This document shows positions 53,477 through 61,733 of a DNA stretch of 64,000 bases, in pieces. Positions within the stretch are counted from its first letter, which is position 1. The number at the start of each line of letters is the position of its first letter. This DNA is from an uncultured Rhodospirillales bacterium. GTDB taxonomy: Bacteria; Pseudomonadota; Alphaproteobacteria; RF32; CAG-239. The stretch covers positions 1 through 64,000 of the forward strand of contig CACWQT010000007.1 of assembly GCA_902763185.1 (NCBI GenBank), given 5' to 3'. The translations under genes were made by a program, and so were the position numbers. The notes under the pieces were generated by a model that was given only the letters and a program-made list of their open reading frames with translations, was not told the origin of the DNA and ran no database searches.

Positions 53477-54163
53477 ATGACTGGTGTCGAATATATCAAA
53501 AAATCAGTTTCTGAGTTGTTGAGTAATCATTTTGGCGGTCACGATGACAAGCATGTTTTTCGTGTTTATCAATTAGCTATGGATTTTTGTAATGAAATTC
53601 CGGAAGCTAATAGGGATTTGGTTGCAGCTGGTGCCTTGTTGCATGATTGCGATGATTATAAGCTATTTGGTGAAGAAAGTGCTCGGTTGTTAACCAATAC
53701 TCGTCGTATATTAAAAGGCTCCGGATTTGATGATGTTTTTGCTAATAAATGTATTAAGATTGTTAAAACAATCGGATATAGCAAGCGATTAAGCGGAATC
53801 GTGCCGGATTGTGTGGAAGGCAAAATCGTTTCTGATGCGGATATGGCTGATGCAAGCGGTATTATCGGAGTTATCCGGTGTATTGAGTATCGTGCTTATC
53901 GTTCTCAGGGGGGAGAGCCGTTTTTTGACCCTGACTATCTACCGACTGAAATGGATGCCGAAAAGTATAAACAAATAAAGAGTTGTCCGGTGGTAAATCA
54001 TTTTTTTGATAAGTTGTTTCATTTACGCGATTTGGCGCTGACAGAGCCGGGGCGTCGGTGCATCGGAAAAAGACATGAAACGATTGTGAATTTCTTAAAA
54101 ACCTACTTTGATGAAATTGATGCACCGCAAGTTTGGAAAGATTTATTGACGCAATATGAGTAA
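53477..54163 (+). CDS. HD-domain phosphohydrolase
   Basis: 228 aa from ATG 53477, behind AGGAGA; the frame runs back to 53282 through the tRNA-linked element but that part is not coding. HD residues: His22/His26 in GHDDKHVFRV, His56-Asp57 in LLHDCDD, and Asp120/Asp122 in SDADMADA. Metal-dependent hydrolase of nucleotides or phosphate esters; the substrate cannot be told. Confidence 0.88.
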   Translation: MTGVEYIKKSVSELLSNHFGGHDDKHVFRVYQLAMDFCNEIPEANRDLVAAGALLHDCDDYKLFGEESARLLTNTRRILKGSGFDDVFANKCIKIVKTIGYSKRLSGIVPDCVEGKIVSDADMADASGIIGVIRCIEYRAYRSQGGEPFFDPDYLPTEMDAEKYKQIKSCPVVNHFFDKLFHLRDLALTEPGRRCIGKRHETIVNFLKTYFDEIDAPQVWKDLLTQYE

Positions 54164-54194
54164 TTTAGACTTAGTTTTGCTACAAAATAATATC

Positions 54195-54223
54195 TTGACT
54201 CTTAAAATTTCAAATGTTATAAA
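54195..54223 (+). promoter_or_regulatory. Promoter of the large structured RNA
   Basis: TTGACT, 17-nt spacer, TATAAA. Nothing coding lies directly downstream. Confidence 0.65.
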
Positions 54224-54229
54224 CTTTTT

Positions 54230-54811
54230 TCGCAAAGAGTTATTAAGTTTATAATTAGCAACCAAAACTACTATTATATATATTGAGTTTAAGGCAAGTT
54301 ATATCAGGGTTGACGAATCATGGAGTATGAGGTGCGATTGACCTTTCCTTTATGGAATAGAGGAAGCTTCCTCGTTATTTCTGGTATCAGCATTGTAATT
54401 CATGCCTTCTGTATGCAAACAGTAATCCGCCTAATCGGCAAAATCAGACAATGGGTTCAGCAGTCCTTTCTTTCTTTAAGAGAGATAAAAGCTATCGCTG
54501 TGCGTTGGTTCTGGCGGGTTGTTGTGAGTAGTGGCAAGCGAAAGCAACCTTTCTGTTTGATGAGTATTCGTTGAAATGAATCTCAGAGGGATGTTAAACT
54601 GTTAAAAAGGTGACCAGCAGCCTTTGGCATCGCAGATGTTTGTGCTTAAACTGACGGGTAGGTTTGCCAATAACCGCCCAGAAGCTAGGAACAATGACAA
54701 GCAGTTGAGTCGGCTTGGAAGCAGCCATTCTTGTGATTTGCAAACGTGTGCAATCTGCTTTAGTTTTTGGCTTGAGCCCCTGATATGAATTATCGGGGGC
54801 TTCCTTTTTTT
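54230..54811 (+). ncRNA. Candidate large structured non-coding RNA (about 580 nt)
   Basis: Own promoter (54195-54223) and intrinsic terminator (54775-54811); tRNA-Trp has a separate promoter. Much richer in GC than ordinary spacers here, with no good reading frame: the longest (54320-54574) lacks a ribosome site. Many local hairpins: GAGGAAGCTTCCTC palindrome (about 54360), GAGTATTC/GAATCTC, a hairpin opening with CTGACGGG and closing with CCGCCCAG, GGCTTGGAAGCAGCC, and GATTTGCA/TGCAATC. I looked for RNase P, tmRNA, SRP and 6S hallmarks and did not find them. Position next to a tRNA gene and size recall ornate RNAs such as ROOL or GOLLD, but this is only a suggestion. Confidence 0.55.
54775..54811 (+). 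terminator. Terminator of the large structured RNA
   Basis: AGCCCCTGAT/ATCGGGGGCT stem with a 7-nt loop, followed by CCTTTTTTT. Confidence 0.85.
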
Positions 54812-54831
54812 ATAATAAACGCAAAAAACAC

Positions 54832-54860
54832 TTGATTTATTAGATATTAGAGTGTATCAA
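54832..54860 (+). promoter_or_regulatory. Promoter of tRNA-Trp
   Basis: TTGATT, 17-nt spacer, TATCAA, ending 11 bp before the tRNA. Confidence 0.6.
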
Positions 54861-54871
54861 AGCTAAGCGAT

Positions 54872-54947
54872 AGGGGTATAGCTCAGTTGGTAGAGCATCG
54901 GTCTCCAAAACCGAGTGTCGTGAGTTCGAATCTTACTGCCCCTGCCA
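54872..54947 (+). tRNA. tRNA-Trp(CCA)
   Basis: 76 nt including encoded CCA. Anticodon loop CTCCAAA reads CCA. Acceptor AGGGGTA/TGCCCCT, discriminator G. secE-nusG, which often follow tRNA-Trp in proteobacteria, are absent here. Confidence 0.96.
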
Positions 54948-54949
54948 GT

Positions 54950-54984
54950 AAAAATAACCTCCCCTTGCGGTAGGTTATTTTTTT
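54950..54984 (+). terminator. Terminator of tRNA-Trp
   Basis: AAAATAACCT/AGGTTATTTT stem followed by T residues. Confidence 0.85.
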
Positions 54985-55052
54985 ATGGTTTAGAAAAAGT
55001 TAAGTTCAGTATAATTTTCCCTTTATCTATACTTTGATGGTGAGCTAAAAAA

Positions 55053-55184
55053 TGGCGGCAGAGTGGGATAGATTTTCGCTTTTTTTCAAAAGCTCAATCG
55101 CACGGGCGCTCATCAGCCTCACGGCTGACCGCCATACTTCGTCTGGCTTTCGCTGGTAGTCGAACCCACTCACTCCGTGGGTTC
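55053..55184 (-). repeat. tRNA-Ser-linked element with split T-arm copy
   Basis: Minus strand, behind tRNA-Ser and its terminator: hairpin GAACCCAC/GTGGGTTC, core with AGACGAAGTAT and GGTCAGCCGTGAGGCTGATGAG (55070-55159), then ATCCCACTCTGCCGCCA (55053-55069), a near copy of the tRNA-Ser 3' end. GTGGGTTCGA (55160-55169) copies the 5' T-arm. Core shared with 53326-53442. Confidence 0.75.
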
Positions 55185-55197
55185 TTATTCCACAACC

Positions 55198-55232
55198 AAT
55201 AAAAAAGAGGGGATTTACCCCTCTTTTTTTAT
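55198..55232 (-). terminator. Terminator of tRNA-Ser
   Basis: AAAAAAGAGGGG/CCCCTCTTTTTT palindrome immediately after the tRNA CCA on the minus strand. Confidence 0.85.
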
Positions 55233-55323
<91 letters not shown>

Positions 55324-55405
55324 ATCGGTCTTGCTTTTTATATCGGTTTTTTATATTTGGCAAGTGTTATTTTTAAAAATCAAAGCGTTTTGGGATAGTG
55401 CAGAC

Positions 55406-55432
55406 ATAAAAAAAGTCCGCTTTTGCGGACCT
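55406..55432 (-). terminator. Terminator of the small basic protein gene
   Basis: Perfect GTCCGC/GCGGAC stem with AAAA loop and T7 on the minus strand. Confidence 0.85.
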
Positions 55433-55449
55433 TTATAATATTTTTTAGT

Positions 55450-55671
55450 TTAAGCAACTTCTTTGGGTTGATTAAAGATAATCATCGTCTCTAAATTTTT
55501 GTTTTTGTTCATTTGCAATGTGCAAGTGCTATTGCCAAGAGATTTATATTTGTCTAAAGTCAATCCCCGAACATTTGGTTTGGAAGCACATATGCCATTG
55601 GCAATTTTTTTAGCTCCCAACTTTGCAAATGCGGTTCTTTTTGTTTCATTACTAATTGTTGCCTTAATCAT
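55450..55671 (-). CDS. Small basic protein of unknown function
   Basis: 73 aa, Lys/Asn-rich, no signal peptide or membrane segment; two Cys (residues 28 and 50). Good AAAGGA site before the ATG and a strong terminator behind, which supports a genuine gene. No family recognised; the base composition is ordinary for the window. Confidence 0.6.
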   Translation of the reverse strand: MIKATISNETKRTAFAKLGAKKIANGICASKPNVRGLTLDKYKSLGNSTCTLQMNKNKNLETMIIFNQPKEVA

Positions 55672-55822
55672 ATTTTATTCCTTTCTTGTTATTGACACAA
55701 TAAATAACACTCATTTATTTTTTGTCAATAATTTTTTTGAAAAAAATGATAAAATTTCTCTCTTTATCTCTTATAACAACAAAAGATTAAATTTAAGTAA
55801 AGAAAAAATGTATTTTGTCCAA

Positions 55823-55852
55823 CAAAAAAAGCGACTCATTATCGGAGCCGCT
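55823..55852 (-). terminator. Terminator of the SIMPL-domain gene
   Basis: GCGACTC/GAGCCGC stem with a T-run on the minus strand. Confidence 0.75.
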
Positions 55853-55872
55853 CAAATCAGGTAAAATATCGG

Positions 55873-56625
55873 CTAATTTAACCAATATTCTATGGTTGAA
55901 ACAACGCGCACAGTTTTATTGATTTGCTGTTGTTCATAGTTGCCATCAGCCTGTTCACGAGGCAAAATAGAGAAGACACCTTGGTTGGCACGGCGAATCT
56001 TGCCGACAACGCTACCGGAGTTTTTGGCAAATTCGGCAGCAGCTTTTTTGGCATTTTGAGTAGCCTCGGTTATCATTTGCGGTTTGATATCATTCAATTT
56101 AGTGAAGATATAAGCAATGCTATAGCCATCATTAGTATCAAATACAATGCCTTGGGCAATCAATTTATCTGTTTGCGGAATGGTTTCTTCAACCAGCATT
56201 ACGTTGTTGCTTTTTACCGTAATGCTTTGATTTAAGATAAAACGGGAATTGTTTGCTTCTTGGCTACGATACGGATTTGCCATAAGATCATTGGTTTCAA
56301 TTCGTCCGGCGCGAATTTCTTCAGCCTTGAAGCCTTGTTTTACTAAAAAGGCTTTAATGGCATTGGTCTGTGTGGTAATCTTGCTTTGAGCATTCTGTAA
56401 ATCATTGTCGGTTACAACGATTTTTAATTTCCAAATTGCCAAGTCAGCCACAACATCCATCTCCGCTAGGCCTTTAACGGTTACGGTGTTGTTGTCAATG
56501 TGGGTTTTGTAGTAGTAATATCCGGGGAAGAATCCACCGAGCGCAATGCCCAATGCCAAAACAAAAGAGGCAAGTGTTTTATGCGGTGGTGGCGGGGGAG
56601 TTAGACGTGTTTTTTCTTCAGTCAT
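55873..56625 (-). CDS. SIMPL-domain (DUF541) membrane-anchored periplasmic protein
   Basis: 250 aa. Cytoplasmic N-terminus with a Pro run (PPPPPHK), one membrane helix (about 20-40), then the SIMPL fold with VTVKGLAEMDVVADLAIWKL (about 48-67) and AKKAAAEFAKNSGSVVGKI near 195. Homologues carry a beta-clip fold and some affect stress or signalling; function is not established. Stand-alone with its own terminator. Confidence 0.9.
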   Translation of the reverse strand: MTEEKTRLTPPPPPHKTLASFVLALGIALGGFFPGYYYYKTHIDNNTVTVKGLAEMDVVADLAIWKLKIVVTDNDLQNAQSKITTQTNAIKAFLVKQGFKAEEIRAGRIETNDLMANPYRSQEANNSRFILNQSITVKSNNVMLVEETIPQTDKLIAQGIVFDTNDGYSIAYIFTKLNDIKPQMITEATQNAKKAAAEFAKNSGSVVGKIRRANQGVFSILPREQADGNYEQQQINKTVRVVSTIEYWLN

Positions 56626-56771
56626 CTTGCTATCCTTTCAAAATTAACGATAGGTTTTATGTATCCGTTTTAAAGGCTGTTGTCAATAGAAGTTGTGCGA
56701 AAATTGATAATGAAAAATTAAGTTTTTTGTGACAATATACCGCTAGATTGCGATTGTTTATGGAGCTTCAA

Positions 56772-58061
56772 ATGAAAGTTTTTCTGAGTGTTTTATTTAG
56801 CGCTATGATTGTTTTTGCCGTCCAAGCAAAAGACGGAGAAAGAGATTATCCGACGTGGTTTGTGGTTAATCATGCAGAGGAGGATGTTGAATCAGTTGCA
56901 ACAGAAGCCAAAGAAACGGCAGAATCGTCTAGGGAAGTTGTTTCTGAGAAGGAAGATTCAGAAATAAAACCCAGAAAATTACGGATGAGCAGAACCCATT
57001 TGGCAAAGCAAGAAAAGAAACAAGAAGAAAACAGATTTGCTAAAAACAATAAAGATTTGTTGTTGGCAGAAAAGTTATTAAAGCATGTATATCAAAAAAA
57101 CATATCTAATAATTTTGTTGTGTCGCCTCTGTCCTTTTATACCGTATCGGTGTTGTTGGCAAACGGTGTGGTTGATGAAACGCTGTTTGAATTTTCCTCT
57201 ATGTTTCCGGTGCTTCATTTAGCAGAAGTTGATAAAGTGCTTAAAACATATATTGATTCCAAAAAAGAAAGCGTTGAATTGCCTAATGCATTGTGGAGCG
57301 GTTCTTTTAGTGAGCATTATAAGACTTTAATGCAGGAATATCTGGGGGCAGAACTTTGGGGCATGGAAGATTCCACAAAAATTATAAATGATTGGGTTAA
57401 TGCGCGGACACAGGGCGGTTTAAGAACATTTGGAGATCCCGAAAAAACTATGCCTGAAGATGTTTATGCATCCGGCGGGGCTTTGTTTAAGATAATGAAA
57501 GCACCGTTTAGAACTCAAAAAACAGCTGTTCGGCAATTCTTTAATATAGATGAGACAGTCAGCAATATTAAGTTTTTACAAGGAGAGGTGGTTGCCGGCT
57601 ATTTTGAAAATGAGGATATGCAGATTTTGAAATTGACTTACCCCTCCGGTGATAAATTGGCTCTTTGGTTACCTAATAGCGATATTGATTTTGAAGAATT
57701 TGTTGAAGAGGTTGATGCCAGTCTCTTGAATTTTAATTTTGAAAAGAAGGAAGTTAAAGTTATAATTCCGGAAATTGATATTACTTATGCGATTAAAAAT
57801 GTTGCAGATGTTTATGAGCAAATGGGGGTTAAGCGCATTTTTGAAAAAGAAAATTATGATTTTGCCAAGATGATAAGTTTTGATAATGCGACTAAAGTTA
57901 AAAAGGTGTTTTTGAATGCGCGTGTCATAATGAGAGAAAATGTTTCTGATGATGAAACAGAAGAGTTGTCGGCAAAAATATCATTTGAGGCAGATCATCC
58001 GTTTATTTTTATGATAAATGACGGTGACTTTATTGGCGCGTATGTTTCGGGCAAAAAATAA
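56772..58061 (+). CDS. Secreted serpin-like protein with atypical reactive loop
   Basis: 429 aa from ATG 56772 (GGAG 6 nt upstream; in-frame starts at 56748 and 56760 are weaker). Signal peptide at 1-19 (cleavage after VQA), a charged low-complexity linker (20-80), then a serpin domain: NNFVVSPLSFYTVSVLLANG (about 108-127), INDWVNARTQGGLRTF, and C-terminal FEADHPFIFMI. The loop region between NARVIMRENV and FEADHPF is several residues shorter than in inhibitory serpins and lacks the small-residue hinge (EEGTEAAA), so it may be non-inhibitory. Periplasmic or surface location. Confidence 0.88.
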   Translation: MKVFLSVLFSAMIVFAVQAKDGERDYPTWFVVNHAEEDVESVATEAKETAESSREVVSEKEDSEIKPRKLRMSRTHLAKQEKKQEENRFAKNNKDLLLAEKLLKHVYQKNISNNFVVSPLSFYTVSVLLANGVVDETLFEFSSMFPVLHLAEVDKVLKTYIDSKKESVELPNALWSGSFSEHYKTLMQEYLGAELWGMEDSTKIINDWVNARTQGGLRTFGDPEKTMPEDVYASGGALFKIMKAPFRTQKTAVRQFFNIDETVSNIKFLQGEVVAGYFENEDMQILKLTYPSGDKLALWLPNSDIDFEEFVEEVDASLLNFNFEKKEVKVIIPEIDITYAIKNVADVYEQMGVKRIFEKENYDFAKMISFDNATKVKKVFLNARVIMRENVSDDETEELSAKISFEADHPFIFMINDGDFIGAYVSGKK

Positions 58062-58066
58062 GTTTG

Positions 58067-58357
58067 TTAAGTAATCTCTTTTATTGCCTCAAATACATGA
58101 TTATTAAAGTCATCGTTGGTTGCGGCTAAAGGGAGTCCTGTATACAAATTTTTATAATAAATTATTGTAAACAGGCGGATAGCTCCTGTCAGACTTATTC
58201 TTTTATCATGGTTCATATCTATAAGTTCGAATAATGTTTTGCGATGGATATGTTCTCTTTTGCATATTGCATTTATTGCTTCCCATTCCGAATTTGTCAG
58301 CCGCATGCTGGTGTGCTTGCGAAAAATTGATATGTTTCTTGCAATGATTCCTGTCAT
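58067..58357 (-). CDS. RHH_4-type ribbon-helix-helix protein
   Basis: 96 aa. FRKHTSMRLTNSEWEAINAICKRE-like strand-helix (about residues 12-35) and SLTGAIRLFTIIYYKN (about 55-70) fit the RHH_4 family common in alphaproteobacteria, small DNA-binding proteins of unknown targets. GAGA ribosome site. Ends 5 bp from the serpin stop on the other strand. Confidence 0.8.
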   Translation of the reverse strand: MTGIIARNISIFRKHTSMRLTNSEWEAINAICKREHIHRKTLFELIDMNHDKRISLTGAIRLFTIIYYKNLYTGLPLAATNDDFNNHVFEAIKEIT

Positions 58358-58519
58358 ATCTTCTCTCCCTTTTCTGTTTTTGATGTTATGGGGTATTTAT
58401 GTAAATGCAATTACTTTTTTGAATTATGCATATTATTTTTAGAAATATAATAAATTTAATTAAAATAGTTGTAATTTATTTTTGCTTGAGTATAATGGCG
58501 GAGGTTTTATGAGGTCATA

Positions 58520-59014
58520 ATGAAAAAAAATACTAAAAATTTTATCTCTGAAAAATATAGTGCTGTTTATAAGCAGTGTGTCCTTAAATATTTTGCTTAT
58601 ATAAAATCTTCGGAGGGTCGAGCGGATTTTTTTAAGTTGTTGGCCATGTATTGCCACCATCTTGTCCAAAACAGTAAAAATTATAGAATACAACAGCGGC
58701 CTAGTATTTATCGTATGAACATGGAGAAAATACATCAAGATTTTTTAAGTGATACGAATAAGGTCTTATGGCGTAGGAATTTTATCGATGCGGCATTTTT
58801 ATTTGGGTATGACAAATTGGAAACAGGTAAAACGATTGTTCATACGAAAGAAAAAAATGCTGATGGTTTGCAAGCAGTTTTGAATTTTGATAAACTGGTA
58901 ACTTTTTTGTTTGAAGTAGAACAAATTATCAGAAAAAATGAAGATTTTGAAACAATTGCGGCAAAGCTAAAGTGTTTGTTTCAGCATTATAATCTATCGT
59001 TTATAGAGTATTGA
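58520..59014 (+). CDS. Hypothetical helical protein
   Basis: 164 aa, Lys-rich, no signal peptide or membrane segment, probably all-helical; Cys/His-containing stretches (MYCHHLVQN) are not in a recognisable site. GAGG-type ribosome site. No family recognised. Overlaps the ELM1-family gene by 14 bp, tail to tail. Confidence 0.6.
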   Translation: MKKNTKNFISEKYSAVYKQCVLKYFAYIKSSEGRADFFKLLAMYCHHLVQNSKNYRIQQRPSIYRMNMEKIHQDFLSDTNKVLWRRNFIDAAFLFGYDKLETGKTIVHTKEKNADGLQAVLNFDKLVTFLFEVEQIIRKNEDFETIAAKLKCLFQHYNLSFIEY

Positions 59015-59969
59015 TGATTTCAGCTATCTCTTGTGCAATATTTAATGGAGTAGGTGGGGAAATTTGATTGTTTTCTTCTGAAAGCGGAGTGGCATAGCCT
59101 GTCTTATAAAGGGAATCTATAAAGCGCAAATGCTTTGGTGTCAGCCAATTTTGTCCGGTAAATATTTGCAAAGGTTTGCAAGCGGCGGTTGCTTCGCAGC
59201 ACATAGATACAGAATCGCCGGTTACAACAAGGTTATCACAGCAAGCAAGAAAGCCAAGATAAGGATTATCATCCGTATTTCCCCATAAATAAGCATATTG
59301 AGGTATATTTTTCAGGGTGCTTGTGATGATGTCTTCGGCAATTTTTCCGGTTCTTCTGGAAGTGGTAATCAGGAGTGAACCGTGGTCTTTGTTTTTGATT
59401 TTTTGAACAATCTTAGCTAATTCTGCTGCGTTTTCTTTTGAAAAGGGTGTTTTTTTTATGGCGCCGCCGATGATTAATGCAGTTATCGGGTGAGGTAAAT
59501 GTGCAAATTCTTTTTGCCATGTTTGTTGTGCATTTATCAGTTTTTCTTTGGTAATTGCATGTGGCGAACCGATGGTATATCTGAGGTTGGGCGCTTTGTA
59601 TTTATAATTATCGTGTTCGGGGGCAAAGATGTAAGTAAAGTCTTTAATACCGAATCGACCGATATGAAGTAGTTGAATTAGTTTTGTTTCTGGACTTTGC
59701 TTCTTTATAAAACGTGCAACAGGGGCAGTTCTTCTGGAAGATGATAAAACAATGTCGGGATATGGTGCTGTCAGATTTTTCTTGCAATCTTTGGTTAAAC
59801 CGATTAAAGTGCGTCCACGGATGATATTTGGCAGTCCAGCTAAACGCGTGTAAATTATTTCTTTATTTATTATTTCAAATTTTGATATGTCTAAATAATG
59901 TGCAATTCCCTCAGCTTGATGACGGCTGCCCATGCGGTTGTCTAAGAGTATCCAAATCGTTTTTTTCAT
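59001..59969 (-). CDS. ELM1-family protein (DUF1022), glycosyltransferase-like
   Basis: 322 aa from ATG 59969 (the frame opens at a TTG four codons earlier; GAG is 7 nt before the ATG). Family features: WILLDNRMGSRHQAEGIA (about residues 6-23), LSSSRRTAPVARFI, GGAIKKTPFSKENA, and ITTSRRTGKIAE, VTGDSVSMCCEATA (about 250-263). Related by fold to GT-B glycosyltransferases; the plant relative ELM1 acts in mitochondrial fission. The bacterial role is unknown, though members often lie near LPS genes, which are not seen here. Confidence 0.9.
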   Translation of the reverse strand: MKKTIWILLDNRMGSRHQAEGIAHYLDISKFEIINKEIIYTRLAGLPNIIRGRTLIGLTKDCKKNLTAPYPDIVLSSSRRTAPVARFIKKQSPETKLIQLLHIGRFGIKDFTYIFAPEHDNYKYKAPNLRYTIGSPHAITKEKLINAQQTWQKEFAHLPHPITALIIGGAIKKTPFSKENAAELAKIVQKIKNKDHGSLLITTSRRTGKIAEDIITSTLKNIPQYAYLWGNTDDNPYLGFLACCDNLVVTGDSVSMCCEATAACKPLQIFTGQNWLTPKHLRFIDSLYKTGYATPLSEENNQISPPTPLNIAQEIAEIINTL

Positions 59970-60077
59970 TTTATGTCTCAATTAATAGATAAAAATAAGA
60001 TTTTTTAGCTATTTGTTAAAACATATATGATAAAAGCATATATATGCAAGAGAAATTTTGTATTTAAGGAGTGGTTT

Positions 60078-60374
60078 ATGTGGAAATATGTCGTGCTTTT
60101 TTGTTTCATGATGGTAATGCCTGCACAGGCACAGATGGCATCACTTAATAAAGCAAAGTATGTTACTGTCATAAGGGTGGTATCAGAACATCAGCTAGAT
60201 AATAAAGATATAGCTTCTGATGTAGATAAATTGCGTGATAGTGCCAAATTTAAGCAAGATTTGAAGAAAATGCTTGAAAAATTAGATAATGAGCATCCGA
60301 ATACCGCAAAGAATCATCGAGTTATGCGTATTTTAGAGCAAGCAGGAAAAGATATTTATAACGAATTAAAGTAA
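60078..60374 (+). CDS. Small secreted protein
   Basis: 98 aa from ATG 60078 (AAGGAG upstream). Signal peptide at 1-19 with cleavage after AQA; the mature part is basic and helical with no Cys. No family recognised. Followed 13 bp later by a lipoprotein gene, presumably in one transcript. Confidence 0.7.
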   Translation: MWKYVVLFCFMMVMPAQAQMASLNKAKYVTVIRVVSEHQLDNKDIASDVDKLRDSAKFKQDLKKMLEKLDNEHPNTAKNHRVMRILEQAGKDIYNELK

Positions 60375-60387
60375 AGGAGTTTTAGAA

Positions 60388-60774
60388 ATGAAAAAATTTT
60401 TAGCATTAGCTTTAGTATTTTTAATGAGCGCGTGCTCAACGGAATATATTTTGATGGATGAGGATGGTAATCCAGTTAATGAAGATTATTATACCGAAGG
60501 TTACGGAAACGAAGAAATGTTAGGCGAGGAAGATTTGTTGGCATCTTCTATGGCAGAACGTCGTTTGAGTGCAGATGATGTATTTGTTGTCAATGAGGAA
60601 ATAGATTCCGTTACATATCAGTATAAAAATGTGCGCGTCGATGAAATTTCTCCATTAGCTTCTTTATATTGTGCTGATGCAGCGTTTGGTGCTTCTCCTT
60701 ATTTAAGAGAAGTTTCTATGTATCATAACGGTTTTATGCGTGCAACCTTTGATTGTGTTAATCTTGCAATCTAA
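60388..60774 (+). CDS. Small acidic lipoprotein
   Basis: 128 aa. Lipobox LMSAC with Cys16 after a typical short signal peptide. The mature N-half is very acidic with Tyr/Glu/Asp/Gly (residues 20-60); two further Cys lie at about 102 and 122 and might form a disulfide. GGAG site. Unknown function; the signal peptide is the only firm feature. Confidence 0.75.
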   Translation: MKKFLALALVFLMSACSTEYILMDEDGNPVNEDYYTEGYGNEEMLGEEDLLASSMAERRLSADDVFVVNEEIDSVTYQYKNVRVDEISPLASLYCADAAFGASPYLREVSMYHNGFMRATFDCVNLAI

Positions 60775-60809
60775 ACAGCCATTCCCTATATTAATAATGG
60801 GGAATAAAA

Positions 60810-61733
60810 ATGGTTAAGAATTTATATGACGTATTAGGTGTAAGTAAAACGGCAACTGCGACAGAGATTAAGTCGCAATATCGTAAGCTTGCCCGTAAAT
60901 ATCATCCGGACTTAAATAAAGATGATAAAAATGCCGCGGAGAAGTTTAAGGAAATTTCTGCGGCTTATGATATATTAGGTGATAAAGATAAGCGCCAAAA
61001 GTATGATAATAATGAAATAGACGCAGAAGGCAAACCTACAGGTTTCGGTGCAGGCGGTTTCGGCGCAGGCGGGTTTGATACCGGTGATTTCGGAGGCGGA
61101 CGCCAGTATAATACATATACCAACGGAGGATTTAACGGAGCCGGATTCGATTTTTCATCTTTGTTCGGAGAGGATATATTCAGCCAATTCAGTGGTGGCA
61201 GAGGTTTTGGTGCGCGCCAGCAGAAAGGGCAAGATATTGCATATTCGTTGGATATAGATTTTTTGGATGCGGTAAGAGGTGCCGAGAAAAGTATCTTGAT
61301 GAATAACAAGCAATTAAACGTTAAGATTCCGGCGGGAACGCAAAGCGGTCAGGTTCTTCGCTTAAAAGGTCAGGGCACAAAAGGTGTTAACAGCAATTTG
61401 AACGGAGATGCTCTAATTACGATAAATGTCAGACCACACCCCTATTTTAAGGCAGAAGGGCGTGATATTTTGCTAGATTTACCGATTTCCATAAAAGAAG
61501 CTGTGTTAGGGGCGAAAGTTACGGTACCGACAATCAGCGGAAAGGTTAATGTGACTATTCCGCCATATTCTTCAAGCCAAGAAAAATTACGCCTAAAGGG
61601 TAAAGGTATTAAAACTAAGAACGGGACCGGTGATGAGATTATCAGTTTGGTGGTGAGTGTGCCTAAAAACAAAAATGCCGAATTGGAAAGCGTTTTAAGA
61701 AATATGAAAGATGAGAACGTAAGGACTTTTTAA
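60810..61733 (+). CDS. cbpA: CbpA-like J-domain co-chaperone
   Basis: 307 aa. J-domain residues 1-65 with HPD at 32-34 (KYHPDLNK), a Gly/Phe-rich linker (about 75-130, with several GAGGF-type repeats), then two C-terminal beta-sandwich domains. There is no CxxCxGxG zinc finger, so class B (CbpA/DjlA-like) rather than DnaJ. Stimulates DnaK. The stop codon shares one base with the next start (TAATG), so the following DUF1349 gene is coupled. Confidence 0.9.
   Translation: MVKNLYDVLGVSKTATATEIKSQYRKLARKYHPDLNKDDKNAAEKFKEISAAYDILGDKDKRQKYDNNEIDAEGKPTGFGAGGFGAGGFDTGDFGGGRQYNTYTNGGFNGAGFDFSSLFGEDIFSQFSGGRGFGARQQKGQDIAYSLDIDFLDAVRGAEKSILMNNKQLNVKIPAGTQSGQVLRLKGQGTKGVNSNLNGDALITINVRPHPYFKAEGRDILLDLPISIKEAVLGAKVTVPTISGKVNVTIPPYSSSQEKLRLKGKGIKTKNGTGDEIISLVVSVPKNKNAELESVLRNMKDENVRTF

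Noticed and set aside
52982..53499. Minus-strand frames over tRNA-Gly and tRNA-Pro
   Set aside because: Antisense translations of tRNA genes with artefact-like sequence.
54320..54574. 84-codon frame inside the large RNA
   Set aside because: No ribosome site, atypical composition for a protein (many Trp/Arg), and it lies inside a region that looks like structured RNA.
54230..54811. RNase P RNA, tmRNA, SRP RNA or 6S RNA
   Set aside because: The universally conserved segments (for example GGAAAGTCC of RNase P, a TTCRA T-arm with CCA for tmRNA, the GGAAGGGAGCA-type loop of SRP) were not found.
55499..55864. Plus-strand frame of 121 codons
   Set aside because: It opposes the better supported small gene at 55450 and reads through its promoter; no ribosome site.
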